DNA from: Bacteroides uniformis
GTDB lineage: Bacteria > Bacteroidota > Bacteroidia > Bacteroidales > Bacteroidaceae
DNA length: 64,000 bases
Assembly: GCF_025147485.1 (NCBI RefSeq)
Contig: NZ_CP102263.1
Location: 881,501-945,500 of the forward strand
Reading direction: 5' to 3'
Shown here: positions 54,532 to 62,940 of the stretch, in pieces
Layout: each line of letters starts with the position of its first letter
Position numbering within the stretch: the stretch's first letter is position 1
Made by a program: the position numbers and the translations under genes
The notes under the pieces: model-generated
Databases searched by the model: none
Told to the model about the DNA's origin: nothing
The model's input: the letters and a program-made list of their open reading frames with translations, nothing else

Positions 54532-55215
54532 ATGAATACTATACCTACTGTAACCAAAAACCTTTTAATCATTAATGTGCTGATGTTTTTGGGCACCATT
54601 GTCGCCCAAAGCTACGGCATCGACCTCGCCCAATATCTGGGATTGCATTTTTTCCTTGCCGAAGATTTCAATGCAGCACAATTGATAACATATATGTTCA
54701 TGCACGCCGGATTCGCGCACATATTTTTCAACATGTTTGCTGTATGGATGTTCGGACGTATTTTAGAGCAGGTATGGGGGCCAAAACGATTTCTGTTCTA
54801 CTATCTGGTGTGCGGTATAGGAGCCGGAATTATCCAGGAGGTGGTACAGTATATTCATTATGAGACAGTACTTTCCGCCTATGACAGCGTAAATACTGGC
54901 ATGGCCATCATCCCGATGGAGGAATATCTCAATATGATGACTACCGTGGGAGCTTCGGGAGCAGTATACGCCATTCTGCTGGCATTCGGCATGTTGTTCC
55001 CCAACCAGCAAATGTTCATCTTCCCGTTACCGGTTCCCATCAAGGCCAAATATTTTGTTATCGGATATGCCTTGATTGAACTTTATGCCGGATTTGCAAA
55101 CAGTGCAGGAGACAATGTGGCTCACTTCGCACATCTGGGTGGTATGGTATTCGGCTTTATCCTAATTATGTACTGGAGAAAAAAGAACAGAGGAAATGGC
55201 TACTATTATAACTGA
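54532..55215 (+). CDS. Rhomboid-family intramembrane serine protease (first of pair)
   Basis: A 227-aa, six-helix rhomboid protease of the inner membrane. Catalytic Ser142 lies in V-G-A-S-G-A-V-Y and His201 in F-A-H-L-G-G-M. The H-x-x-x-N motif is His63...Asn67. Rhomboids cut substrate transmembrane segments. The start is ATG 54532 (the frame's earlier TTG is unlikely). The stop overlaps the start of the second rhomboid by 20 bp, so translation is coupled. The natural substrates in Bacteroides are unknown. Confidence 0.93.
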   Translation: MNTIPTVTKNLLIINVLMFLGTIVAQSYGIDLAQYLGLHFFLAEDFNAAQLITYMFMHAGFAHIFFNMFAVWMFGRILEQVWGPKRFLFYYLVCGIGAGIIQEVVQYIHYETVLSAYDSVNTGMAIIPMEEYLNMMTTVGASGAVYAILLAFGMLFPNQQMFIFPLPVPIKAKYFVIGYALIELYAGFANSAGDNVAHFAHLGGMVFGFILIMYWRKKNRGNGYYYN

Positions 55216-56086
55216 TTTGAAAGAAACCTTCCGTAGGGGGAACATTTATATCCAACTGATTTACATCAATGTAGCGGTATTCATACTTACTACGCTAACC
55301 GAAGTCATGTTCCAGTTGTTCAACCGGAGCATAGCAGGCGTATTCGAATGGCTGGAACTGCCGGCATCAGTCCTACGCTTCATCCTGCAACCATGGTCAC
55401 TACTGACATATATGTTCATGCATGCAGGATTCATGCACATTCTTTTCAATATGCTGTGGCTTTACTGGTTCGGTGCACTGTTCCTGAGTTTCTTCTCTGC
55501 AAAGCATCTGCGGGGTGTATACATTCTGGGAGGAATTTGCGGCGGTCTGCTCTATATGGCCGCCTATAACATTTTTCCGTATTTCCGTCCCATGACAGAC
55601 TATTCTTTCATGCTGGGCGCCTCTGCCTCTGTACTTGCCATTGTAGCCGCCACCGCCTATCGCGAGCCCAACTATCCGATAAGGCTGCTGCTGTTCGGAA
55701 CCATCCGGCTGAAATACCTGGCACTCATCGTTATAGGCACCGATTTACTGTTCATCACCTCCAGCAATGCCGGTGGACACATCGCACATTTAGGAGGTGC
55801 GCTGGCAGGGGTATGGTTTGCCGCCAGCCTCAGCAAAGGCAGTGACCTGACCTCATGGATAAACAAATGTCTGGATGCCTTAGTTTCCATCGTCAGCTTC
55901 AAACCCCGAAAACCGAAAATGAAAGTACACTACGGTACTGGCAAACAAAAAGATTATGATTACAACGCACGGAAAAAAGCCCAATCCGACGAGATAGACC
56001 GCATTCTCGACAAATTAAAGAAATCGGGATACGAAAGCCTTACTACAGAGGAAAAGAAAAGCTTGTTCGACGCGAGTAAACGTTAA
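55196..56086 (+). CDS. Rhomboid-family protease with C-terminal DUF6576-like tail (second of pair)
   Basis: A 296-aa rhomboid. Ser143 in G-A-S-A-S-V replaces the classical G-A-S-G by Ala at the fourth position. His198 in I-A-H-L-G-G and His81-x-x-x-Asn85 are present, so it may be active. After the last helix comes a basic cytoplasmic linker (F-K-P-R-K-P-K-M-K) and a helical tail (S-D-E-I-D-R-I-L-D-K-L-K-K-S-G) seen in Bacteroidetes rhomboids. It overlaps the first rhomboid gene, indicating the two act together. Confidence 0.92.
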   Translation: MATIITDLKETFRRGNIYIQLIYINVAVFILTTLTEVMFQLFNRSIAGVFEWLELPASVLRFILQPWSLLTYMFMHAGFMHILFNMLWLYWFGALFLSFFSAKHLRGVYILGGICGGLLYMAAYNIFPYFRPMTDYSFMLGASASVLAIVAATAYREPNYPIRLLLFGTIRLKYLALIVIGTDLLFITSSNAGGHIAHLGGALAGVWFAASLSKGSDLTSWINKCLDALVSIVSFKPRKPKMKVHYGTGKQKDYDYNARKKAQSDEIDRILDKLKKSGYESLTTEEKKSLFDASKR

Positions 56087-56090
56087 ACCA

Positions 56091-56175
56091 ATGGAAAACG
56101 GAAAATGAAAAATGAGAAATGAGAATATAACCGCCACTCTTATTTTCAGTTTTCACCTTTCAATTTTCAACTATT
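56091..56175. repeat. Intergenic A-rich/T-rich inverted repeat
   Basis: A left arm of GAAAA/TGAGAA units (56092-56125) is roughly complementary to a right arm of TTTTCA units (56140-56172). The imperfect palindrome fills the gap before the EEP gene. Such A/T-rich dispersed palindromes are frequent in Bacteroides gaps. Confidence 0.5.
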
Positions 56176-56178
56176 ATA

Positions 56179-57279
56179 ATGAAGCATCTCGGTAATTTTG
56201 TCGCTCTTCTGATTTTAGCGGTCAATGCCTTGTTTACGGGCCTATTACTGTTCACCGCCTATAGTCCGCACATCCAGCCGGTCACACATCCGGTGCAATC
56301 GTGCCTGGGGCTGACATTTCCCGTGTTCCTGATGATAAATGCCGGCTTCCTCATTTTCTGGCTGGTCATCCAGCGCTATAGGTCGGCTTTGCTGCCCCTG
56401 ATAGGGATGTTGCTCTGCTATTCGCAGATACGCACCTATCTGCCCATCAACTTCCATACAGACCACTTACCGGAAACAAGTATCAAACTGCTCTCCTACA
56501 ACATTATGGGATTTGACGGTGCCGCTAAGCAAGATGGCAAAAACCCGATATTGACCTATTTGAAGGAAAGTGGCGCCGATATCCTCTGTCTGCAGGAATA
56601 TTCCACAGTACAATCCTCAAAGCATCTTTCGCAAAAAGACGTAGAGCGGGAACTCAAGGCATATCCATACCACCGCATCAACACAGTGGGTAGCGGAAAG
56701 GGACATACCAACAAGATAGCATGTTACTCTAAATTTCCGATTCTCTCGTCACGCATATTGGATTATCCCAGCGAATACAACGGTTCGGTACTCTATGAAA
56801 TCAAGATTGAGGAAGACACGGTTACCCTCATCAACAATCATCTGGAGTCCAACAAACTGACCAAAGCCGATAAAGTCGTGTACGAAGACATGCTGAAATC
56901 TCCCGAAAAGGAAAAAGTGAAAAGCGGTGCACGCCTGCTCATACGCAAGCTGGCAGAAGCATCGGCCATCCGTGCCCCGCAGGCTGACACTATTGCACAT
57001 GAAATAGCCGCTTCACCGCATCCTTACATTATTGTGTGCGGCGATTTCAACGACACCCCCATCTCCTATGCCCACCGCACCATCGCCCAGGATTTGGACG
57101 ACGCATTCACCCAATCAGGACGGGGGCTGGGCATCTCCTACAACCAGAACAGATTCTATTTCCGGATAGACAACATACTGACAAGCAAGAACCTGAGAGC
57201 CTACAATTGTACAGTAGACCGCTCCATCAAAGAGTCAGACCACTATCCGATATGGTGCTATATCACTAAGAGATATTGA
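56179..57279 (+). CDS. Membrane-anchored EEP-family phosphatase/nuclease
   Basis: A 366-aa protein with three N-terminal membrane helices (about residues 5-30, 40-65, 70-92) and a periplasmic endonuclease/exonuclease/phosphatase domain. Active-site landmarks are L-L-S-Y-N-I-M-G, L-C-L-Q-E-Y, L-I-N-N-H-L-E, V-C-G-D-F-N-D-T and K-E-S-D-H-Y-P-I-W. The catalytic set is intact, including the standard G-D-F-N motif, unlike the PUL lipoprotein at 8,622-9,473. The substrate is unknown: a phospholipid, phosphodiester or nucleic acid is possible. Same direction as the rhomboids, with a 92-bp gap. Confidence 0.87.
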   Translation: MKHLGNFVALLILAVNALFTGLLLFTAYSPHIQPVTHPVQSCLGLTFPVFLMINAGFLIFWLVIQRYRSALLPLIGMLLCYSQIRTYLPINFHTDHLPETSIKLLSYNIMGFDGAAKQDGKNPILTYLKESGADILCLQEYSTVQSSKHLSQKDVERELKAYPYHRINTVGSGKGHTNKIACYSKFPILSSRILDYPSEYNGSVLYEIKIEEDTVTLINNHLESNKLTKADKVVYEDMLKSPEKEKVKSGARLLIRKLAEASAIRAPQADTIAHEIAASPHPYIIVCGDFNDTPISYAHRTIAQDLDDAFTQSGRGLGISYNQNRFYFRIDNILTSKNLRAYNCTVDRSIKESDHYPIWCYITKRY

Positions 57280-57314
57280 AAATTAATACTTAAACATTTA
57301 ATACTTAGAAAACA

Positions 57315-59399
57315 ATGTTCAAAAAATGTATTCTAATTTTAGCAGCAAGTTGTATGATGTACTCCTGTGCCACCCAGACGGAAAGCAATCCGTTCCTTAC
57401 TGAGTTTCAAACACCCAATGGCGTGCCTCCATTCGATAAAATCAAGTTGGAGCACTATGAACCCGCATTCCAGAAAGGTATAGAAGAGCAGAACGCCAAT
57501 ATCCAAGCCATCATTGACAATACGGAAGCCCCTACTTTCGAAAATGTCATTGTCGCCCTCGACAACAGCTCTCCCACCCTGGACCGTGTAGGCGGTGTAT
57601 TTTTCAACCTGACGGAGGCCGAAACTACCGATGAACTGACAGCCCTTTCCATGAAACTGGCTCCGACATTGGCCGAACACGAAGACAACATCTCCCTCAA
57701 CCAGGAGCTTTTCAAGAAAGTGGATGCTGTCTACAGCCAGAAAGATGCTCTCGGCCTGACCCGCGAACAACAAAGGCTGCTGGAAAAGACCCATAAGAAA
57801 TTTATCCGTTCCGGCGCCAATCTTCCGACCGACAAGCAAGCCCGTCTGCGTGAAATCAACAAGCAGCTTTCCACACTCGGAATCACGTTCAGCAACAACA
57901 TCCTGAACGAAAACAACGACTTCAAGCTTTATGTAGGAAAAGAGGAAGACCTCGCCGGACTTCCCCAATGGTTCCGCGAAAGCGCCATGGCTGAAGCCCG
58001 TGCCACCGGACAAGAAGGCAAATGGCTGTTTACCCTCCATAATGCAAGCCGCCTGCCTTTCCTCCAATACTCCGCCAACCGGCCGCTACGCGAACAGATG
58101 TACAAGGCCTACATCAACCGCGGCAATAACAATGACAAGAACGACAACAAGAAAATCATTGCCAACATCGTAAGCCTGAGACTTGAAAAGGCACAACTGC
58201 TGGGTTTCGACTGTTACTCCAACTTTGTATTGGACAATACAATGGCAAAGAATTCCACCGCCGTGATGGACTTCCTCAACAACTTGTGGAGTTATGCACT
58301 CCCCAAAGCAAAAGCCGAAGCAGCCGAACTGCAAAAGCTGATGGACAAGGAAGGCAAAGGAGAGAAACTTGAAGCATGGGATTGGTGGTACTACACCGAA
58401 AAACTCCGTAAGGAGAAATATAACCTCGAAGAAGAAGAGATTAAGCCCTACTTCAAGCTGGAAAACGTACGTGAAGGCGCCTTTGCCGTTGCCAATAAGC
58501 TTTATGGCATCACGCTGACAAAGCTCGAAGGTATCCCCGTCTATCATCCCGATGTAGAAGTGTTTGAAGTGAAAGCCGCAGACGGCTCACAAGTAGGTAT
58601 CTTCTATGTAGATTACTTCCCCCGTCCCGGCAAAAGCGGTGGTGCCTGGATGAGCAATTACCGCGAACAACAAGGCAGTATACGTCCATTGGTATGCAAC
58701 GTATGCAGCTTCACCAAGCCCGTAGGCGACACTCCTTCCCTGCTGACCATCGACGAAGTGGAAACTTTGTTCCATGAATTCGGCCATGCCCTGCACGGAT
58801 TATTGACCCAATGCCAATATAAAGGTACTTCAGGCACCAATGTCGTACGCGACTTCGTGGAACTCCCCTCTCAAATCAACGAGCATTGGGCCACCGAACC
58901 CGAAGTGTTGAAAATGTATGCCAAGCATTACAAGACCGGCGAGGTCATTCCCGACAGCCTGATTGAAAAGATACTGAACCAGAAAACGTTCAACCAGGGT
59001 TTCATGACTACCGAGTTGCTGGCCGCCGCCATCCTCGACATGAACCTGCATAACCTGACTGATACCGGAGGTCTTGATGTCGTTGCATACGAAAAAGAAG
59101 CAATGGACCAACTGGGGCTGATTCCGGAAATAGCTCCCCGCTACCGTACCACATACTTCAACCACATCATCGGCGGTTATGCTGCAGGCTACTACAGCTA
59201 TCTCTGGGCCAATGTTTTGGACAACGATGCCTTCGAAGCTTTCAAGGAACACGGTATCTTCGACAAGCAGACAGCCGACCTCTTCCGCCAGAATGTTCTG
59301 GAAAAAGGAGACAGCGAAGACCCGATGACTCTCTATAAAAACTTCAGAGGAACTGAGCCTCAATTAGACCCGATGTTAAAAAATCGCGGTATGAAGTAA
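57315..59399 (+). CDS. dcp: M3-family peptidyl-dipeptidase lipoprotein
   Basis: Zinc metallopeptidase of the Dcp/oligopeptidase A family (M3), 694 aa, which releases dipeptides from oligopeptide C-termini. The N-terminus has a lipobox with Cys18 (M-M-Y-S-C), so the enzyme is anchored in the periplasm or outer membrane. The zinc motif H-E-F-G-H is at residues 487-491, with the downstream Glu in the following helix. Substrate residues Y-F-N-H-I-I-G-G-Y-A-A-G-Y-Y-S-Y lie near the C-terminus. Length is typical for Dcp. The gene symbol follows family usage; oligopeptidase A-type specificity remains possible. Confidence 0.92.
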   Translation: MFKKCILILAASCMMYSCATQTESNPFLTEFQTPNGVPPFDKIKLEHYEPAFQKGIEEQNANIQAIIDNTEAPTFENVIVALDNSSPTLDRVGGVFFNLTEAETTDELTALSMKLAPTLAEHEDNISLNQELFKKVDAVYSQKDALGLTREQQRLLEKTHKKFIRSGANLPTDKQARLREINKQLSTLGITFSNNILNENNDFKLYVGKEEDLAGLPQWFRESAMAEARATGQEGKWLFTLHNASRLPFLQYSANRPLREQMYKAYINRGNNNDKNDNKKIIANIVSLRLEKAQLLGFDCYSNFVLDNTMAKNSTAVMDFLNNLWSYALPKAKAEAAELQKLMDKEGKGEKLEAWDWWYYTEKLRKEKYNLEEEEIKPYFKLENVREGAFAVANKLYGITLTKLEGIPVYHPDVEVFEVKAADGSQVGIFYVDYFPRPGKSGGAWMSNYREQQGSIRPLVCNVCSFTKPVGDTPSLLTIDEVETLFHEFGHALHGLLTQCQYKGTSGTNVVRDFVELPSQINEHWATEPEVLKMYAKHYKTGEVIPDSLIEKILNQKTFNQGFMTTELLAAAILDMNLHNLTDTGGLDVVAYEKEAMDQLGLIPEIAPRYRTTYFNHIIGGYAAGYYSYLWANVLDNDAFEAFKEHGIFDKQTADLFRQNVLEKGDSEDPMTLYKNFRGTEPQLDPMLKNRGMK

Positions 59400-59417
59400 G
59401 ATTTGTGAAAAAAAAGC

Positions 59418-59425
59418 TATATTTG
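59418..59425 (+). promoter_or_regulatory. -7 box of secDF
   Basis: TATATTTG on the plus strand, 58 bp before the secDF ATG. The nearest upstream TTTG is only 12 nt away, so the -33 element is unclear. Confidence 0.45.
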
Positions 59426-59482
59426 CAGCCTTGTATGCAACAGAATTTAATTAAAAAGTAATCATAATAAACTAAAAGTAAC

Positions 59483-62482
59483 ATGCAAAACAAAGGATTT
59501 GTAAGGGTTTTTGCGATATTGCTCACACTGGTGTGTGTGTTCTATCTCTCCTTCTCTTTTGTAACTCGCCATTACACAAGTAAGGCCAAAGAGTTTGCAA
59601 AAGGCGATGTGAAAGTAGAGCAGGACTACCTCGATTCTCTGGCTAATGAGAAAGTGTATTTCGGCAATTGGACGCTGAAACAATGTCGTGAGATGGAAAT
59701 CAGTTTAGGTTTGGACTTGAAGGGTGGTATGAACGTCATCCTTGAAGTTTCCGTACCCGATGTCATCAAAGTATTGGCTGACAACAAGACTGACGAAGCA
59801 TTCAACCAAGCATTGGCCACTGCCGCCAAACAAGCTACCACAAGCCAGGATGACGTGATCACCCTATTCGTCAGAGAGTATCACAAGCTTGCTCCGGGTG
59901 CTCCTCTTTCACAACTGTTCGCAACCCAACAATTAAAAGACAAGGTAACTCAGAAATCTACCGACGCGGAAGTTGAGAAAGTATTGCGCGAAGAAGTAAA
60001 GGCAGCTGTTGACAACTCCTACAATGTACTTCGTACCCGTATCGACCGTTTCGGTGTAGTTCAGCCCAATATCCAGAGTCTGGAAGACAAAATGGGCCGT
60101 ATCATGGTAGAACTTCCGGGTATCAAAGAACCTGAACGTGTAAGAAAATTATTACAAGGTTCCGCCAATCTGGAATTCTGGGAAACATACACAGCAAAAG
60201 ACGTTACTCCCTATCTGCAAGCTGCCGACACCAAGTTGCGCGCCATCGTTGCAAGCGAAACTCCGGCAGAAGAGGCAGACAGCGCAGCTACCGAAGCTCC
60301 TGCCGTAGCCCAAGCTACCAGCACAGCCGACAGTCTTGCCGCTGCTTTAAAGGGTGAAAACAAGACACAAACCGCTGACCTTGCACAAATAAAGAAAGAA
60401 CACCCGCTGTTCGCAATCTTGCAAGTCAACCCCAGCGGACAAGGTCCTGTTGTAGCCTATGCCAACTACAAGGATACAGCTGAAATCAACAGATACCTTT
60501 CCATGCCGGAAGTTCAGGCCGAAATGCCGAAAGACTTGCGTCTGAAGTGGGGAGTATCTCCTTATGAATATGATCCGAAAGCTCAGACTTTCGAACTTTA
60601 TGCCATCCGTTCCACAGAACGTAGCGGTAAAGCGCCTCTGGAAGGTGATGTAGTGGTTAGCGCCAAGGACGAATACGACCATTATGGCAAGCCCGCTGTA
60701 AGTATGTCCATGAACACTGACGGTGCACGCCGCTGGGCTCAGCTCACCAAGCAGAATATCGGCAAGAGCATCGCTATCGTGCTGGACGGTTACGTTTACT
60801 CCGCACCGAACGTAAACAATGAAATCACTGGCGGTAATTCACAGATTACCGGTCACTTTACTCCGGAACAAGCAAAAGACTTGGCAAACGTATTGAGATC
60901 AGGTAAGATGCCGGCTCCCGCACATATCGTACAAGAAGACATTGTAGGTCCTTCACTGGGACAAGCTTCCATCAACGCCGGTATCATGTCATTCATCGTG
61001 GCATTAATCCTGCTGATGGTTTACATGTGTACTATGTACGGATTCATTCCGGGTATGGTTGCCAACGGCGCTCTCGTACTGAACATGTTCTTTACATTGG
61101 GTATCCTCTCTTCCTTCCAGGCTGCATTGACAATGTCCGGTATTGCCGGTATGGTGTTGGCACTGGGTATGGCTGTGGATGCCAACGTATTGATTTACGA
61201 ACGTACCAAAGAAGAGCTTCGCGCAGGCAAGGGTGTAAAGAAAGCACTGGCTGACGGTTACTCCAACGCCTTCTCTGCTATCTTCGACTCCAACTTGACG
61301 TCTATCATCACCGGTATTATCTTGTTCAACTTCGGTACAGGCCCTATCCGTGGTTTTGCCACTACATTGATTATCGGTATCTTGATTTCGTTCTTTACTG
61401 CCGTATTCATGACGCGTCTGTTCTATGACCATTTCATGAGCAAGGACAAACTGCTGAATCTGACATTCTCTTCCAAGATTTCAAAGAACTTGATGGCGAA
61501 TGTACACTTCGACTTCATGGGTAGAAACAAATTGTGGCTGACCACTACGGGAGCTATCATAGTGATATGTATCGCTTTCCTCGCTACCCGTGGATTGAGC
61601 CAGAGTATCGACTTCACTGGTGGACGTAACTTCAAAGTACAGTTTGAGAATAAGGTAGAGCCGGAACAAGTTCGCGAGCTTATCTCCAGCAAGTTCGGCG
61701 ATGCCAATGTCAGCGTTATCGCCATCGGTACGGACGGTAAGACCGTACGTATCAGTACCAACTACCGTATCGAAGAAGAAGGTAACAACATCGACTCTGA
61801 AATCGAAGCATACTTATACGAAACATTGAAACCGTTGCTGACTCAGAACATCACTTTAGAAACCTTCATCGACCGCGAAAACCATACGGGCGGAAGTATC
61901 ATCAGTTCCCAGAAGGTAGGTCCGAGTATCGCAGACGATATCAAGGTTTCAGCCATCTGGTCCGTTGTACTTGCATTGATTGCCATCGGTATTTATATCC
62001 TGATCCGTTTCCGCAATATTGCATACAGTATCGGTTCAGTAGCCGCATTGGCTTGTGATACCATCATCATCCTGGGTGCCTACTCCATCTGTTGGGGCTG
62101 GATGCCGTTCTCTCTGGAAATCGACCAGACCTTTATCGGTGCCATCCTGACAGCTATCGGTTATTCTATCAATGACAAGGTGGTAATCTTCGACCGTGTA
62201 CGCGAATTCTTCGGCCTCTATCCGAAGCGTGACAGATTCCAGTTGTTCAATGACTCATTGAACACAACTCTGGCACGTACCATCAATACTTCACTGAGTA
62301 CCTTGATTGTGTTACTGTGTATCTTCATCCTCGGTGGTGATTCCATCCGCAGCTTCGCATTCGCCATGATTCTGGGTGTTGTATTTGGTACACTGTCTTC
62401 TCTGTTCGTTGCATCTCCTATCGCATATCTGCTGATGAAGAACAAAAAAGGTACCGAACCAGCTGTAGAAGTAGCCAAATAA
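59483..62482 (+). CDS. secDF: Fused protein translocase subunit SecDF
   Basis: A 999-aa natural fusion of SecD and SecF, the proton-driven part of the Sec translocase that pulls proteins across the inner membrane. The SecD half has an N-terminal helix, D-L-K-G-G-M-N-V-I-L-E-V (residues 76-87), a large periplasmic P1 region with an Ala/Glu-rich insertion at about 260-300, and six helices with G-M-A-V-D-A-N-V-L-I. The SecF half begins near residue 670 and has D-F-T-G-G-R-N-F and S-I-N-D-K-V-V-I-F-D-R-V-R-E. Fused SecDF is usual in Bacteroidetes. A single transcription unit with a strong terminator. Confidence 0.97.
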   Translation: MQNKGFVRVFAILLTLVCVFYLSFSFVTRHYTSKAKEFAKGDVKVEQDYLDSLANEKVYFGNWTLKQCREMEISLGLDLKGGMNVILEVSVPDVIKVLADNKTDEAFNQALATAAKQATTSQDDVITLFVREYHKLAPGAPLSQLFATQQLKDKVTQKSTDAEVEKVLREEVKAAVDNSYNVLRTRIDRFGVVQPNIQSLEDKMGRIMVELPGIKEPERVRKLLQGSANLEFWETYTAKDVTPYLQAADTKLRAIVASETPAEEADSAATEAPAVAQATSTADSLAAALKGENKTQTADLAQIKKEHPLFAILQVNPSGQGPVVAYANYKDTAEINRYLSMPEVQAEMPKDLRLKWGVSPYEYDPKAQTFELYAIRSTERSGKAPLEGDVVVSAKDEYDHYGKPAVSMSMNTDGARRWAQLTKQNIGKSIAIVLDGYVYSAPNVNNEITGGNSQITGHFTPEQAKDLANVLRSGKMPAPAHIVQEDIVGPSLGQASINAGIMSFIVALILLMVYMCTMYGFIPGMVANGALVLNMFFTLGILSSFQAALTMSGIAGMVLALGMAVDANVLIYERTKEELRAGKGVKKALADGYSNAFSAIFDSNLTSIITGIILFNFGTGPIRGFATTLIIGILISFFTAVFMTRLFYDHFMSKDKLLNLTFSSKISKNLMANVHFDFMGRNKLWLTTTGAIIVICIAFLATRGLSQSIDFTGGRNFKVQFENKVEPEQVRELISSKFGDANVSVIAIGTDGKTVRISTNYRIEEEGNNIDSEIEAYLYETLKPLLTQNITLETFIDRENHTGGSIISSQKVGPSIADDIKVSAIWSVVLALIAIGIYILIRFRNIAYSIGSVAALACDTIIILGAYSICWGWMPFSLEIDQTFIGAILTAIGYSINDKVVIFDRVREFFGLYPKRDRFQLFNDSLNTTLARTINTSLSTLIVLLCIFILGGDSIRSFAFAMILGVVFGTLSSLFVASPIAYLLMKNKKGTEPAVEVAK

Positions 62483-62506
62483 GAATTTAGACAAAAACTA
62501 TAAACT

Positions 62507-62546
62507 AAAAAAGGAGGAAATCCGAAATGGATTTCCTCCTTTTTTG
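62507..62546 (+). terminator. Terminator of secDF
   Basis: Arms 62507-62523 and 62529-62545 (GGAGGAAATCC/GGATTTCCTCC plus A/T extensions) with a 5-nt loop run into T-T-T-T-T-T. A strong intrinsic terminator. Confidence 0.92.
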
Positions 62547-62578
62547 TAGTCTCGCCGGAGAACAGAACGGAAAGGAGA

Positions 62579-62780
62579 ATGATGATTCTTACCACATACT
62601 ATGAAAGTCATATGCGTTTTCCTACGGACATGAAGCTCCTTTGGGAGAGCATCGAATAGGCTCTACCGGCACATCTGCATGCATTGCAGGAAGCTCGGCA
62701 TAAGGCGTCCCCGTAACAAATATACGGATGTTGCGGCATTTTATCTGTCCTATTACAAGAAAAGAAAGAGGAAGCGGACT
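62579..62780 (+). pseudogene. Remnant of an IS transposase, frameshifted
   Basis: The frame from ATG 62582 reads T-Y-Y-E-S-H-M-R-F-P-T-D-M-K-L-L-W-E, typical of Bacteroides IS transposases, then meets TAG at 62657. Deleting one A there restores TGG and continues as L-Y-R-H-I-C-M-H-C-R-K-L-G to Y-K-K-R-K-R-K-R. Similarity ends near 62778. No terminal repeats or DDE domain remain. IS family not certain (IS5/IS1182-like). Confidence 0.75.
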
Positions 62781-62784
62781 ATAA

Positions 62785-62937
62785 AACTATCCGCTGCCAC
62801 GGTTTTATACTTTCAATTCGAAAGAAGAGCGAGAACAGATTCTCTACAGGAACTTTGTGGAGGTTGGGCTGGAGGCGAAAGCGATGATTGGGGATGTACT
62901 TAATAAGAAGGGGGCATCTAAGGTTTTCTGTCATTAA
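62785..62937 (+). other. Short open fragment, possible gene relic
   Basis: Fifty codons after the transposase relic read as plausible protein (E-E-R-E-Q-I-L-Y-R-N-F-V-E-V-G-L-E-A-K-A and onward) but lack a start codon upstream and have no recognised family. It ends 3 bp before the TolC gene stop. Probably the tail of a gene broken by insertion or deletion. The 458-bp gap 62483-62940 holds this, the relic and the terminator. Confidence 0.4.
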
Positions 62938-62940
62938 AAA

